Origin: an uncultured bacterium
GTDB lineage: Bacteria; Nitrospirota; Thermodesulfovibrionia; Thermodesulfovibrionales; Thermodesulfovibrionaceae
Assembly: GCA_937924475.1 (NCBI GenBank)
Contig: CALDSV010000006.1
Coordinates: 1 to 64,000, forward strand
Reading direction: 5' to 3'
DNA: 64,000 nucleotides
Below, one piece after another: positions 37,808-47,184 of this stretch. The position numbers were made by a program, and so were the translations under genes. Position 1 is the first letter of the stretch, and each line of letters starts with the position of its first letter. Below the pieces are notes generated by a model that did not search any database, was not told the origin of the DNA, and worked only from the letters and a program-made list of their open reading frames with translations.

Positions 37808-38877
37808 AGGAAAATTCCCTACAAAAACTAATCAAAGAAAAAATAAAAAAACAAGGTCCTATTCCCTTTGATGAATTCATGAATATGGTTCTTTATGAAC
37901 CGGAAGTGGGATACTATATGAGGAAAGAATTAAAAATCGGAAGAGAAGGTGATTTTTTTACTGCTTCCCATCTTGGTAAAACTTTTGGCATACTTTTATC
38001 AGAAGCCATTGTAAAATTATGGAATAAATTAAAGTGTCCTAAAAATTTCTCCATAGCTGAAATCGGACCTGCTATGGGATATCTTGCAGAAGATATTTTA
38101 GAGGAACTCTTAAAGAGAGATTTCCCTTCTCATATTGAATTTAACTATATTCTTATTGAGATAAACCCCACATTGATAGAGCATCAGAAAGAAGTATTAA
38201 AAAAATACAATAAAAAAACTACTTGGTACAGTTCAATTAATGAGGTTAAGCCTATCAATGGTATTGTAATAGTGAATGAAATTTATGATGCTTTTGCAGT
38301 TCGGATTTTTGAGATAAGAAACCATAAAGCCTTTGAAATATATGTGGCATTGGATAAAGAAAATAATTTCATTGAGACTTTAATGCCAGCAAGAAAGGAA
38401 ACATTAGATTATTTAGAAGAATTTGCTCCACAAGTTTTTCAAATTGAAGGATATCGCTCTGAAGTAAATCTGAGGGCAAAGGACTTTACTCTGCAACTTT
38501 TCAATTTGCTCCAAAAGGGATATATCTTAATTTTTGACTATGGCTTTGAGGCAGAGGAGTATTATGTTCCTTTTAGAAATAGAGGAACTCTTATGTGCTA
38601 TTTTAGACATACAATGAATGAAAATCCCTACTTAAACCTTGGTCAACAGGATATAACTTGCCATGTTAACTATTCAGCCCTCAAAAAATGGGCTCAGGAA
38701 GCAGGATTTACCATAGAAACTTTTACCACCCAAAGTAAGTTTCTTCTCTCACTCTGTGATGAAAGACTACTTATGAAACTTCACAAGGAAGGATTAATTG
38801 ACAAATTTAAAAGGCTAATTCTTCCCCAAGGAATGGGAGAGACTCATAAAGTATTGATTTTATCTAAATTATTTTAA
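37804..38877 (+). CDS. MidA/NDUFAF7-family SAM-dependent methyltransferase
   Basis: GPIPFDEFMNMVLYEPEVGYYM, GDFFTASHLGKTFG, EIGPAMGYLAEDIL. Confidence 0.88.
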   Translation: MKENSLQKLIKEKIKKQGPIPFDEFMNMVLYEPEVGYYMRKELKIGREGDFFTASHLGKTFGILLSEAIVKLWNKLKCPKNFSIAEIGPAMGYLAEDILEELLKRDFPSHIEFNYILIEINPTLIEHQKEVLKKYNKKTTWYSSINEVKPINGIVIVNEIYDAFAVRIFEIRNHKAFEIYVALDKENNFIETLMPARKETLDYLEEFAPQVFQIEGYRSEVNLRAKDFTLQLFNLLQKGYILIFDYGFEAEEYYVPFRNRGTLMCYFRHTMNENPYLNLGQQDITCHVNYSALKKWAQEAGFTIETFTTQSKFLLSLCDERLLMKLHKEGLIDKFKRLILPQGMGETHKVLILSKLF

Positions 38878-39434
38878 TAAGGCTTTTTACCCTTTATATT
38901 ACCTGCAGGATTATAATTACAAACCCAAATTTCTTCTCCTCCTTTACATAAGGCTCTACCACATCCTACTTCTTGGGTTTCCCCCCAAATAATTTGAGTA
39001 TAATGTCTGCATTCTTTTCCTAATTTACAACTATTTGAGGTGTAATCATAGTAAAATCTTTCCTGAGCCCAGTATTCAACAACATATTGGGCTTTAACTG
39101 GATAATTTGCCCAGAATATATTTTCTCCATAACTACTTGCCCTATGTATCATTCTACAACCATAAGTCCTACTTAATTTATATGCCCAATCTTGTGCAAG
39201 ATCTTCCATTTCAGAGGACCATCTTAAAGAAGGCACCCCTACCTGAGACCGCCACTTATTATGCTCTGTTAATAACTCCATTTTTTCCTTTGAAGAGAGC
39301 TCCTCATAGTATCTTTTACTTTCAGCGGTATGTTTATGAGCAACACAATTAATTACTGTGAGTGTTACAAAGACAAGCATTAAAACTTTGGCTGTTACAA
39401 CGAAAAAATGTGAAAAATACTTAAAAATGCCCAC
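38874..39434 (-). CDS. CAP/SCP-domain secreted protein
   Basis: LLTEHNKWRSQVGVPSLRWSSEMEDLAQDWA, YTQIIW, VCNYNPAGN. Confidence 0.9.
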   Translation of the reverse strand: MGIFKYFSHFFVVTAKVLMLVFVTLTVINCVAHKHTAESKRYYEELSSKEKMELLTEHNKWRSQVGVPSLRWSSEMEDLAQDWAYKLSRTYGCRMIHRASSYGENIFWANYPVKAQYVVEYWAQERFYYDYTSNSCKLGKECRHYTQIIWGETQEVGCGRALCKGGEEIWVCNYNPAGNIKGKKPY

Positions 39435-39439
39435 GAATA

Positions 39440-40600
39440 CTAAATTCCAGCCTTTGTTAGTTCCTTTATTATTGCCTGTCCTATTACATTTCTTTGAATT
39501 TGATTTGTGCCTTCATAGATCTGAAGTATCTTTGCGTCCCTCATCATTTTCTCAACAGGGTATTCCTTCATGTATCCTGAGCCTCCCATAACTTGAACCG
39601 CATCTACTGTTACCTTCATTGCTACATCTGTTGCAAAGGTTTTAGCCATTGCAGAGGCTTTTGTTATATCCTTTGCACCACTGTCAATGTATCTTGCAAC
39701 AGAATATACAAGCGCCCTTGCTGCCTCAATCTGAATTGCCATGTCAGCAAGCATATGTTGTACTGCTTGAAAACTTATAACAGGTTGACCAAATTGTATT
39801 CTTTGTTTTGCAAACTTTGCTGCTTCTTCAAAGGCACCTTGTGCCACCCCCACTCCTTGTGCTCCCACACCTACACGGCTCTGATCAAGAGTTTTCATAG
39901 CAACAATAAATCCCATTCCTTCTTTACCAAGAAGATTTTCTTTTGGAACTCTGCAGTCTTCAAAGATTAATTCTCTGGTGGCAGAAGCTCTTATCCCCAT
40001 TTTGTTTTCCTTTTTACCAAAACTGAAACCAGGAGTACCTTTTTCCACTATAAAAGCTGATGCTCCTCTTGCTCCTTTACTTTTGTCTGTAAGGGCTATG
40101 ACTGTATAAATTTCTGCTTCTCCTCCATTAGTTATCCATTGTTTTCTTCCATTAAGAATATAGTAATCACCATCCTTAGTAGCTATGGTCTGAATACCAC
40201 CAGCATCACTTCCAGCATTTGGTTCTGTAAGAGCAAAGGCAACGAGTCTTTTACCTTCAGCAATGTCTGGAAGATATTTCTGTTTCTGTTCCTCATTACC
40301 AAAAAGAAGAATAGGATAAGTACCTAAGGCATTTGCTGCATAGGTAGTGGAAACTCCAAGACAAATCCTTGATAACTCTTCCACTACTAAACAAAGTTCT
40401 AAAGCACCAGTACCAAGACCACCATATTGCTCAGGGATGAAAACTCTAAACATATCTGCCTGAGCTAAAATTTTCATAATTTCCCATGGAAACTCTCCAG
40501 TCTCATCAAATTCTGCCCGCACAGGTAAAATATGTTCCTCAGCAATCTGCCGTGCCAATTCTTTTATCATTTTCTGGTCTTCTGTTAAAAAATAATCCAT
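39440..40600 (-). CDS. Acyl-CoA dehydrogenase
   Basis: FALTEPNAGSDAGG, GRKQWITNGG, YEGTNQIQRNVIG. Confidence 0.95.
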   Translation of the reverse strand: MDYFLTEDQKMIKELARQIAEEHILPVRAEFDETGEFPWEIMKILAQADMFRVFIPEQYGGLGTGALELCLVVEELSRICLGVSTTYAANALGTYPILLFGNEEQKQKYLPDIAEGKRLVAFALTEPNAGSDAGGIQTIATKDGDYYILNGRKQWITNGGEAEIYTVIALTDKSKGARGASAFIVEKGTPGFSFGKKENKMGIRASATRELIFEDCRVPKENLLGKEGMGFIVAMKTLDQSRVGVGAQGVGVAQGAFEEAAKFAKQRIQFGQPVISFQAVQHMLADMAIQIEAARALVYSVARYIDSGAKDITKASAMAKTFATDVAMKVTVDAVQVMGGSGYMKEYPVEKMMRDAKILQIYEGTNQIQRNVIGQAIIKELTKAGI

Positions 40601-40611
40601 CTCAACCTCCT

Positions 40612-41928
40612 TTAGCCTGATATATCAAGCCCTTCTACAAGAAGGGTTGGTGCTCCTAAATTGCCGTAAAAAGTTAAGTCCGTACCTGTTGCTATAATGT
40701 TTTTAAAAAAATCTCCTATGTTACCAGAAATAACAACCTCTTTTAATGGATATTTAATTTCACCTTTTTCTATGTAAAGCCCCGCAACTCCGACTGAGAA
40801 ATCACCACTAATAGGATTGGCAGTATGCATACCCATGACATCAATGACATAAATACCCCTGTCTATAATTTTTAATAAGTCCTCAAAAGAATAATTTCTA
40901 TTTTCTGTGTCTAAATATAAATTCGTAGGGCCTACAGAGATTCCTCTATCTGTTCTCAAAGCATTCCCTGTTGAGCTTTTTAATCCAGCTCTTTTAGCAG
41001 TATAACTGTTATGCATTAAACCTTTAAGAACTCCTTTTTCAATGAGAAATTTCCTCTTAGTAGGAACTCCCTCTCCATCAAAAGGTGTGGAACCAAACCT
41101 CTCCTCTAATAATCCATCATCAATTATGTTTATCTTGTCGTTTATTACTAATTTATCCATTTTATTGATAAAAATTGACTTACCAAGGAAGAAATTTTCC
41201 GCTGAGAGAGATTTAGAGATAAGTTCAAGAAATTCAACTGCTACTGCAGGAATAATTAATCCGTAACCTTTTAAAGATTTAATTCTCTTACCATTAAGCA
41301 ATAAAGTAGCTTTAGCAGCAGCATCCCTTCCTATCTCAAAAAAATTGACATTTTTTAGAAATCTTTCAGCTCTGTAGGACCATCCCATTTGAGAGTCTAA
41401 ATCTTCTGCTATGGCCATAATATGAGCAGTTATTTGGCTAAAATTATAGGAAATCTCTAATCCCTTTGAATTTATAAACCCTTTTTCATCGAAGGACACA
41501 TGAACTTCACTGTTTCTTAACTTTTTTACTCTTTTATCCTTAAAAGCTCCCTTTTGCATCTCTACCAAAAAATCTGTCAAATTATCACTTACCTTTTCCA
41601 GCTCCCTATCATATACCTGCACTTCTTGTAATTGCCCGGGTTCAGGAATTTCTGAGAATTCATCGGGATCAGAATTCTCAGCCAGCATAATGGCATGATT
41701 AAAGGCATCACTTATTCTGTCAAGGGAAGTGCAAGTAGCAAAGCCTATTTTACCATCCTTTAGAACTCTAATTGAAAAAAGCTCCCTTACTGCCACTTTA
41801 TTTTTATCAAAATCAAAATCTTTACCTTCTAAGGAAAAGGATTTTCTTCGCAAAAAATAAATTTCCCAGTGAGCCTTTATAGATGAAATTTTCCTTAAAA
41901 TCTCATTCAAAATAGGTTGCTGAGGCAT
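40612..41928 (-). CDS. PmbA/TldE-family metallopeptidase-like protein
   Basis: STPFDGEGVPTKRKFLIEKGVLKGLMHNSYTAKRAGLKSTGNA-like region, GDFSVGVAGLYIEKGE. Confidence 0.88.
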   Translation of the reverse strand: MPQQPILNEILRKISSIKAHWEIYFLRRKSFSLEGKDFDFDKNKVAVRELFSIRVLKDGKIGFATCTSLDRISDAFNHAIMLAENSDPDEFSEIPEPGQLQEVQVYDRELEKVSDNLTDFLVEMQKGAFKDKRVKKLRNSEVHVSFDEKGFINSKGLEISYNFSQITAHIMAIAEDLDSQMGWSYRAERFLKNVNFFEIGRDAAAKATLLLNGKRIKSLKGYGLIIPAVAVEFLELISKSLSAENFFLGKSIFINKMDKLVINDKINIIDDGLLEERFGSTPFDGEGVPTKRKFLIEKGVLKGLMHNSYTAKRAGLKSSTGNALRTDRGISVGPTNLYLDTENRNYSFEDLLKIIDRGIYVIDVMGMHTANPISGDFSVGVAGLYIEKGEIKYPLKEVVISGNIGDFFKNIIATGTDLTFYGNLGAPTLLVEGLDISG

Positions 41929-42271
41929 TCTCTGACTCCCACACAGTAACTGAATGAATTCTTACAAGGGTCTCCCTAAATTGATCTTTAAGTTCATGAT
42001 AAAGCCACTTTGCAATATTTTCACTGGAAGGATTTATCTGGGTGAAGGGATAAACTTCATTTATAAAGGTATGGTCTAATTTAGAGACCACTTTTTCAGT
42101 TATACTTTTTAATTCTTTAAAATCTATAGCAATCCCAATATCATTTAAATATTCAGAGAATACCTCCACCTCCACCTTCCAATTATGTCCATGAATGTTT
42201 TCACACTTTCCCTTATATCCTCTTAATTGATGAGCAGCATCGAAATCTGTGATTATCTTGAGTTTATACAT
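41903..42271 (-). CDS. queD: 6-pyruvoyltetrahydropterin synthase/QueD family
   Basis: FDAAHQLRGYKGKCENIHGHNWKVEV, KLDHTFIN, PSSENIAKW. Confidence 0.92.
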   Translation of the reverse strand: MYKLKIITDFDAAHQLRGYKGKCENIHGHNWKVEVEVFSEYLNDIGIAIDFKELKSITEKVVSKLDHTFINEVYPFTQINPSSENIAKWLYHELKDQFRETLVRIHSVTVWESENASATYFE

Positions 42272-42795
42272 TACTTAGCTTCTTTTTTGAATATCGTAAG
42301 GTAGGGGATATTTCGAAAAGTCTCCTGATAATCAAGCCCATATCCCACTATAAATTTATTAGGCACTGAAAAACCAACATAGTCAACAGGAACTTCCACT
42401 ATTCTTCTCTCTTTCTTATCAAGAAGCACGCATATTTTTAGAGAGGATGGTTTTTTTTCGAGGATTTTGTCTCTCAGGTATTGAAGAGAGATACCTGTAT
42501 CAATTATATCATCTACCAAAAGAATGTCTTTACCCTCCAATTCCTCCTTAGGGAAATAATGAATTTTTACCTCACCAGAAGTAGTATCCTTTATGTAACT
42601 GGAAGCTATTATAAAATCAATTCGTAAGGGGCTTTTTATGTGTCTTATGAGATCTGAGAAAAACATAAAGGAACCCTTTAGAATACCTATGGCAAGAAGA
42701 TCTTTTTTATCATAATCCCTTGATATTTTTTGGGCAAGCTCCCTTACTTTTCTCTGAATTTCCTCTTCAGTAATAAGTGGTGTTCCAATAAACAT
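42271..42795 (-). CDS. hpt: Hypoxanthine phosphoribosyltransferase
   Basis: LAIGILKGSFMFFSDLIRHI, ILLVDDIIDTGISL, VGYGLDY. Confidence 0.93.
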   Translation of the reverse strand: MFIGTPLITEEEIQRKVRELAQKISRDYDKKDLLAIGILKGSFMFFSDLIRHIKSPLRIDFIIASSYIKDTTSGEVKIHYFPKEELEGKDILLVDDIIDTGISLQYLRDKILEKKPSSLKICVLLDKKERRIVEVPVDYVGFSVPNKFIVGYGLDYQETFRNIPYLTIFKKEAK

Positions 42796-42856
42796 GGTTT
42801 ATATTATAACAAAAAATCTGAATTCGTAAAAACATAAAATTCTTTCATTGTAAATT

Positions 42857-42879
42857 AAAAAAAAGGGTATACCTCCCTT
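42857..42879 (-). terminator. Rho-independent terminator of flagellar block
   Basis: Minus strand AAGGG-AGGTATA-CCCTT-TTTTTT. Confidence 0.6.
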
Positions 42880-42987
42880 ATCATCCCAAATCCCTTAAAA
42901 TTCTAAAAGATGAGATTGCTACGGGATAAAAGAAATCTTAACCATCTTGAAGGTCAAAAAATAAAGTTTCCTAATACAGATCTTCCA

Positions 42988-43251
42988 CTAAAGATACTCT
43001 TTGCTTGCCTGAATTGTCTTAATTTTATCTGCAAGATAAGCTTTTTTTTCTTCAGCAATGGCTTTGATATAATTTATGAGATTTCCTACTGCCTGAAGCT
43101 CTTCAATGCTAAGGGAATTAAATTCCTCTGGGTTAATTCCTGAAAGCAAAGCTAAAGCCTCCTCAAAGCGTTCCTCTTTCAAGGCAATTTCTATTTGAAT
43201 GAGGAGGCTTCTTACCTTAGATTGCACCTGCAAAGGCTCTTTTTTGCTCAT
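42988..43251 (-). CDS. Small flagellar-cluster protein (FliT-like position)
   Basis: 87-aa helical ORF overlapping fliS. Confidence 0.6.
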   Translation of the reverse strand: MSKKEPLQVQSKVRSLLIQIEIALKEERFEEALALLSGINPEEFNSLSIEELQAVGNLINYIKAIAEEKKAYLADKIKTIQASKEYL

Positions 43252-43642
43252 TTTGCGATTCCTTTGCCTGTTTTTTTATATCTTCCCACGCTGACTTTAA
43301 ATTATTTAGTATGCTTATACATTTTTCAATAATTTCAACATCATTGAAAAGATTAGCTCTTACAAGTTCATTTGCCAAAGTTGTATAAATTATGCTTAAA
43401 TTTTCAGCAATCTCTCCACCTCTTTGTTTGTCTAAAATATCGTTAAGATAATAAAGGATATCTGTTGCCTTTCCCAGTTCTTTTGCTTTCTTTGTAACTG
43501 TCTCAGGTTCATTAAGTCCCTTTAGAATGGAATCTTTAGCAATATTCAATGCTACTATTGCTCTGTCATAAAGCATGGTTATGAGCTCTAAGGCATCCGC
43601 TCCCATTACTTTGCTCTGAAGATATGAGTCTACATGGTTCAT
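43217..43642 (-). CDS. fliS: Flagellar export chaperone FliS
   Basis: YLQSKVMGADALELITMLYDRAIVAL. Confidence 0.92.
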   Translation of the reverse strand: MNHVDSYLQSKVMGADALELITMLYDRAIVALNIAKDSILKGLNEPETVTKKAKELGKATDILYYLNDILDKQRGGEIAENLSIIYTTLANELVRANLFNDVEIIEKCISILNNLKSAWEDIKKQAKESQNEQKRAFAGAI

Positions 43643-44973
43643 TTCTGTTTTCCTCCTGTCATTTGTGATAAAGATACCATGAAATCTTGAAGCCTTGTGC
43701 TAATTTGGTTCATCTGATTTATAAAAGCTTCAAGTTGTGCATACTCCTTACGAAGTCTCTCTTCATACTTGGAAAGATAATTCTGAAGATTAGTCATTTT
43801 TTGATTAATGCTGTTTATCTGACTTTCGCTAATATTTCTGTAAGTATTAATAGCGCTTGTCCAAGCATTAAGTTGAACAGAGTAGGAGTCTTTTAGATTT
43901 GATATTATTTCCTTTAGTTTTTCAGGCTTTGAATCCTTTAAATTGCTAAGGGCTTCAGTATTTAGAGATATAGTTCCGTCTTTATCAGAATAGTTTATCA
44001 AGCCTGCAGTGATTAGGGGATTAAGAAATCTAACAAGACCTGTCTTTATAGTTGTGATGGTGCTGTCACCTTGAAACTGGGCACCCTTTCCAGTAAGTTG
44101 ATTAACAATGGAGTTTATGCTGTTATAGTTCGATATGAAATTATTCAAAAAACTGTCAATCTGGGAGTAGTCTTCCTTTATAGTAATTGTCACAGAACCT
44201 AACTCTTTCACAGTTATGTTGAGACCATTGATTATATTTTGAAAAATATTTGAAGGAGAGGTTATTTCAGTCGTTGAATTTCCTATTTTAAGAGCAGAAT
44301 TCTGGGCATTCTGAAGTATTTCAAGGGGTCCTATACTTTGATCATAAAGCTCTGAAGGAAGACCATTTACCTCAATTACACTATCATTATTGGCTGTTTC
44401 TTTTGTTGATTTTGAGGCATCTGCCTCTGTAAGAAGCAATCTATACTCAGAACCTGTATAGTAAACTGAAGTTTTCACTTCATTTTGAGAGGAGTTAATA
44501 CTATTTACAAGGTCTTGCAAGGTCTGCCCTGCAGAATAATTTATATCATAACTTACAAAGTTTGAATTATCTTTCCAATACTTTAATGTCATAGTGCCAG
44601 AGGAAGAGAAGGTATCTGTGAGAGATGAAAAACCTTTTGTGCTTGTGCTCATCTCTGTTTGTGCAAGGCGGGTAACTGTAACTGACATAGTAAGATTTGG
44701 AACATCTTTTGTTGCTTCTGCTGTGACAACATTACTATTTGAAGAAAGGGCTTTTTTTGTTGAGAAAATTTTATCTATATCAATACCCTCCATGAAAGTT
44801 TTCATACCATTTAAGGCACCATAAAGATTAGAGAGGCTTGCTACCTTCGTCTGAATCAAAGCCTTCTGCTGTGTTAAGACTTGAAGGGGTTGTTGCTTTA
44901 TTTTTAGCAGATTACTTATCATTGTTCCTGTATCAAAGCTACCTGTAAGCCCTGAGATAAAAAGATCAGCCAT
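43639..44973 (-). CDS. fliD: Flagellar hook-associated protein 2 (filament cap)
   Basis: GLTGSFDTGTMISNLLKIKQQPL; C-terminal coiled coil; operon position. Confidence 0.92.
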   Translation of the reverse strand: MADLFISGLTGSFDTGTMISNLLKIKQQPLQVLTQQKALIQTKVASLSNLYGALNGMKTFMEGIDIDKIFSTKKALSSNSNVVTAEATKDVPNLTMSVTVTRLAQTEMSTSTKGFSSLTDTFSSSGTMTLKYWKDNSNFVSYDINYSAGQTLQDLVNSINSSQNEVKTSVYYTGSEYRLLLTEADASKSTKETANNDSVIEVNGLPSELYDQSIGPLEILQNAQNSALKIGNSTTEITSPSNIFQNIINGLNITVKELGSVTITIKEDYSQIDSFLNNFISNYNSINSIVNQLTGKGAQFQGDSTITTIKTGLVRFLNPLITAGLINYSDKDGTISLNTEALSNLKDSKPEKLKEIISNLKDSYSVQLNAWTSAINTYRNISESQINSINQKMTNLQNYLSKYEERLRKEYAQLEAFINQMNQISTRLQDFMVSLSQMTGGKQK

Positions 44974-45366
44974 TTATACCTCCTTGGAGTAAAAAACTCC
45001 CCTTAATTCTTCCATTCTTCTTAACATCTCCACTATCCATTCTGGTGGAATCTGTCTTATTACTTCCTCTGTTCTCATATCAATAATCTTTGAAATAGGC
45101 ATTTCAAGCTCTCTGTCTATGTCTATTTGGAGATATTTTTCAAGCATGCTAAATTTATGTTTTATCTCCTCCATTATTCTGTTAAGCTCTTCTTGAGACA
45201 TTGTTATTTTCCCAGAATTATCTAAATTTTCTTGCTCAAAACTTTTTTGATTACTCAAACTATTTAAACTTTCTTTCTGGAGGGACTGAGTGTATGTAAT
45301 ATCTGACTTAGCCTGTCTGTAAGGATTTATTAATATAATTTCTTTTTCTATCCCATCCAGCTTCAT
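44974..45366 (-). CDS. flaG: FlaG-family protein
   Basis: C-terminal LQIDIDRELEMPISKIIDMRTEEVIRQIPPEWIVEMLRRM. Confidence 0.88.
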   Translation of the reverse strand: MKLDGIEKEIILINPYRQAKSDITYTQSLQKESLNSLSNQKSFEQENLDNSGKITMSQEELNRIMEEIKHKFSMLEKYLQIDIDRELEMPISKIIDMRTEEVIRQIPPEWIVEMLRRMEELRGVFYSKEV

Positions 45367-45391
45367 TTTTTATTCTCCTGAAAAATTTTTT

Positions 45392-45411
45392 GGGGAGGGT
45401 ATCCCCTCCCC
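45392..45411 (-). terminator. G-rich stem-loop between flagellin and flaG
   Basis: GGGGAGGG-TATC-CCCTCCCC flanked by A/T tracts. Confidence 0.7.
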
Positions 45412-45419
45412 CTTTTTTA

Positions 45420-47030
45420 TTATCTCAATAGCTGAAGCACCAGCTGAGGTAAAGCGTTTGCCTGAGCAAGCATAGCCACACCAGACTGCATTCTAATCTG
45501 CATGGTTGTGAATGTGCTCATCTCTTCAGCAAAGTCTGTGTTACGAATGACATTTTCTGCCTCTTTTGTATTGTCAAAGGAGGCTTTCTGTCCATCCCAT
45601 ATAGCCTGGAGGTTATTTATTACAGAACCAATCTGAGTGCGGACTTTATCAACTTTCTGCAGCGCTTTATTTACTATATCAAGAGCAAGCTCAGCATCTC
45701 TGTTTGTCGTTACATTAAGAGTAGTTAAATCCTTAGCTGTTGCATCATCGGAAGCTTCTACACCAAGTCCAGCATTATTCGTTGATATTCCAGTAAAATT
45801 ATAACTGTAAGCATCTATTCCGGCAATTGTGAGATCTCCTACTTTGACTCCTGAACCTTCGTTAGTATCTGTACCATCACTAGCTGTACTAGATACTACA
45901 GCTGAGCTACCGCCAAAGATCTGATTTAAGTCAAAAGATACTGTAACTGAACCATTATCATCAGCACTTGCACTTAAAGTTACCTGAGCTCCTATGGTTT
46001 TACCCTCCTCAGATTTCAGTAAAAGCCGTCCTTCCGAAACATAGGCTCTTACTGATAAACCCTTGTTAATTGCTTCACTATTTATATCTGCTACAAGGGA
46101 ATCAAGATTTGAAAATAGTGTTCCCGTTGAGGTGGTACTTCTTGTTAAAGTAATCGTTTTTGTAGCATCATTTACATTTGTATTAAAGCCCTCTGTAATA
46201 TAGATAGTTGCTGTGGCTGAGCCAGTCATTGGATCTGTTCCAGAGGGAGTAAATGTAACATTTACACCTGCCCATGAAGCTCCTGTCATAGAATTAGATG
46301 CTCTGGCAGAAATTCCATTTAACTGTAAATCACTATTGCTATTTATTGCACTGGCTATAGAGTAAGCATCAACAGCTCCCTGGGTTAAGCTACTATTTAG
46401 ACTTATTCCATTTACAATTACTGAATCAGCTGTGCTAAATTGCCAGTCTCCAGTTATTATGTCACTATAAGCCTCACTAGATGAGACAAAAGATTTTCCT
46501 GTTCCAGAGACCATAAAGGCACCTAACTTTGTTGCTCTTACATCTGCAATTCCAACTGTAATTGTCTGGTTTGCCCTTGCTCCGTAATGGATTACTTTGT
46601 CAGAAAATGTTCCATCTAAAAGTTTAATTCCATTATACTCTGTGTCTGTTCCGATCTTTTGAATAGCATCAACAAGATAAGAGATATCCCTTTGAAGTGC
46701 TGCTCGGGCATTTGGGTCATTAATGTCATTGGCTGCAGACTGTGCTTTTGTATAGATTGTCTGCAGTTTATCAAATATCTGACCCACATTTGTCTCAGCA
46801 ATCTGCAAGGCACTAATACCTGTTTGAATGTTTCTATTACCTTGCTGAAGTGCTGCAGCAACAACGTTAAGCTGATCAGCGATAAACAAACCTGCTGCAT
46901 CATCCGCTGCAGAGAGAATTCTGTTACCTGTTGAGATTCTTAAGAGGGATTTGTTCATTGCCCTTTCGTTTCTTAAAAGGGCTGTGTGTGTTACTGCTGC
47001 TTCTGCGTTAAAATTAATTTTTAATGCCAT
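45420..47030 (-). CDS. fliC: Flagellin
   Basis: Conserved N- and C-terminal D0/D1 regions: LLRISTGNRILSAADDAAGLFIAD..., AMLAQANALPQLVLQLLR. Confidence 0.96.
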   Translation of the reverse strand: MALKINFNAEAAVTHTALLRNERAMNKSLLRISTGNRILSAADDAAGLFIADQLNVVAAALQQGNRNIQTGISALQIAETNVGQIFDKLQTIYTKAQSAANDINDPNARAALQRDISYLVDAIQKIGTDTEYNGIKLLDGTFSDKVIHYGARANQTITVGIADVRATKLGAFMVSGTGKSFVSSSEAYSDIITGDWQFSTADSVIVNGISLNSSLTQGAVDAYSIASAINSNSDLQLNGISARASNSMTGASWAGVNVTFTPSGTDPMTGSATATIYITEGFNTNVNDATKTITLTRSTTSTGTLFSNLDSLVADINSEAINKGLSVRAYVSEGRLLLKSEEGKTIGAQVTLSASADDNGSVTVSFDLNQIFGGSSAVVSSTASDGTDTNEGSGVKVGDLTIAGIDAYSYNFTGISTNNAGLGVEASDDATAKDLTTLNVTTNRDAELALDIVNKALQKVDKVRTQIGSVINNLQAIWDGQKASFDNTKEAENVIRNTDFAEEMSTFTTMQIRMQSGVAMLAQANALPQLVLQLLR

Positions 47031-47080
47031 GGTTTAAACCTCCTTGTTTTATTTTTGGATGCCTCCTGCATCCTTAACAG
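47031..47080 (-). promoter_or_regulatory. Flagellin leader with candidate CsrA-binding elements
   Basis: Minus strand CTGTTAAGGATGCAGGAGGCATCCAAAAATAAAACAAGGAGGTTTAAACC-ATG; GGATGC-AGGAG-GCATCC hairpin at 47057-47073 plus ACAAGGA at the SD. Confidence 0.6.
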
Positions 47081-47184
47081 CTTCCGGGTAGATTATCTCT
47101 ATTCACCTCCCTTCCACCCTGCTGTCTTAGTTTTTTATATCGGAGAATTTTATTAAAAGTTTAGTGAAATTTTACAAATTCAAT

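Noticed and set aside
40612-42271. Overlap of pmbA-like and queD as a fusion or frameshift
   Set aside because: 26-nt overlap between two complete, well-conserved proteins; ordinary compact operon.
46616-46934. ORFs antisense or out of frame in the flagellin gene
   Set aside because: Explained by the conserved flagellin frame; shadow ORFs with no independent support.
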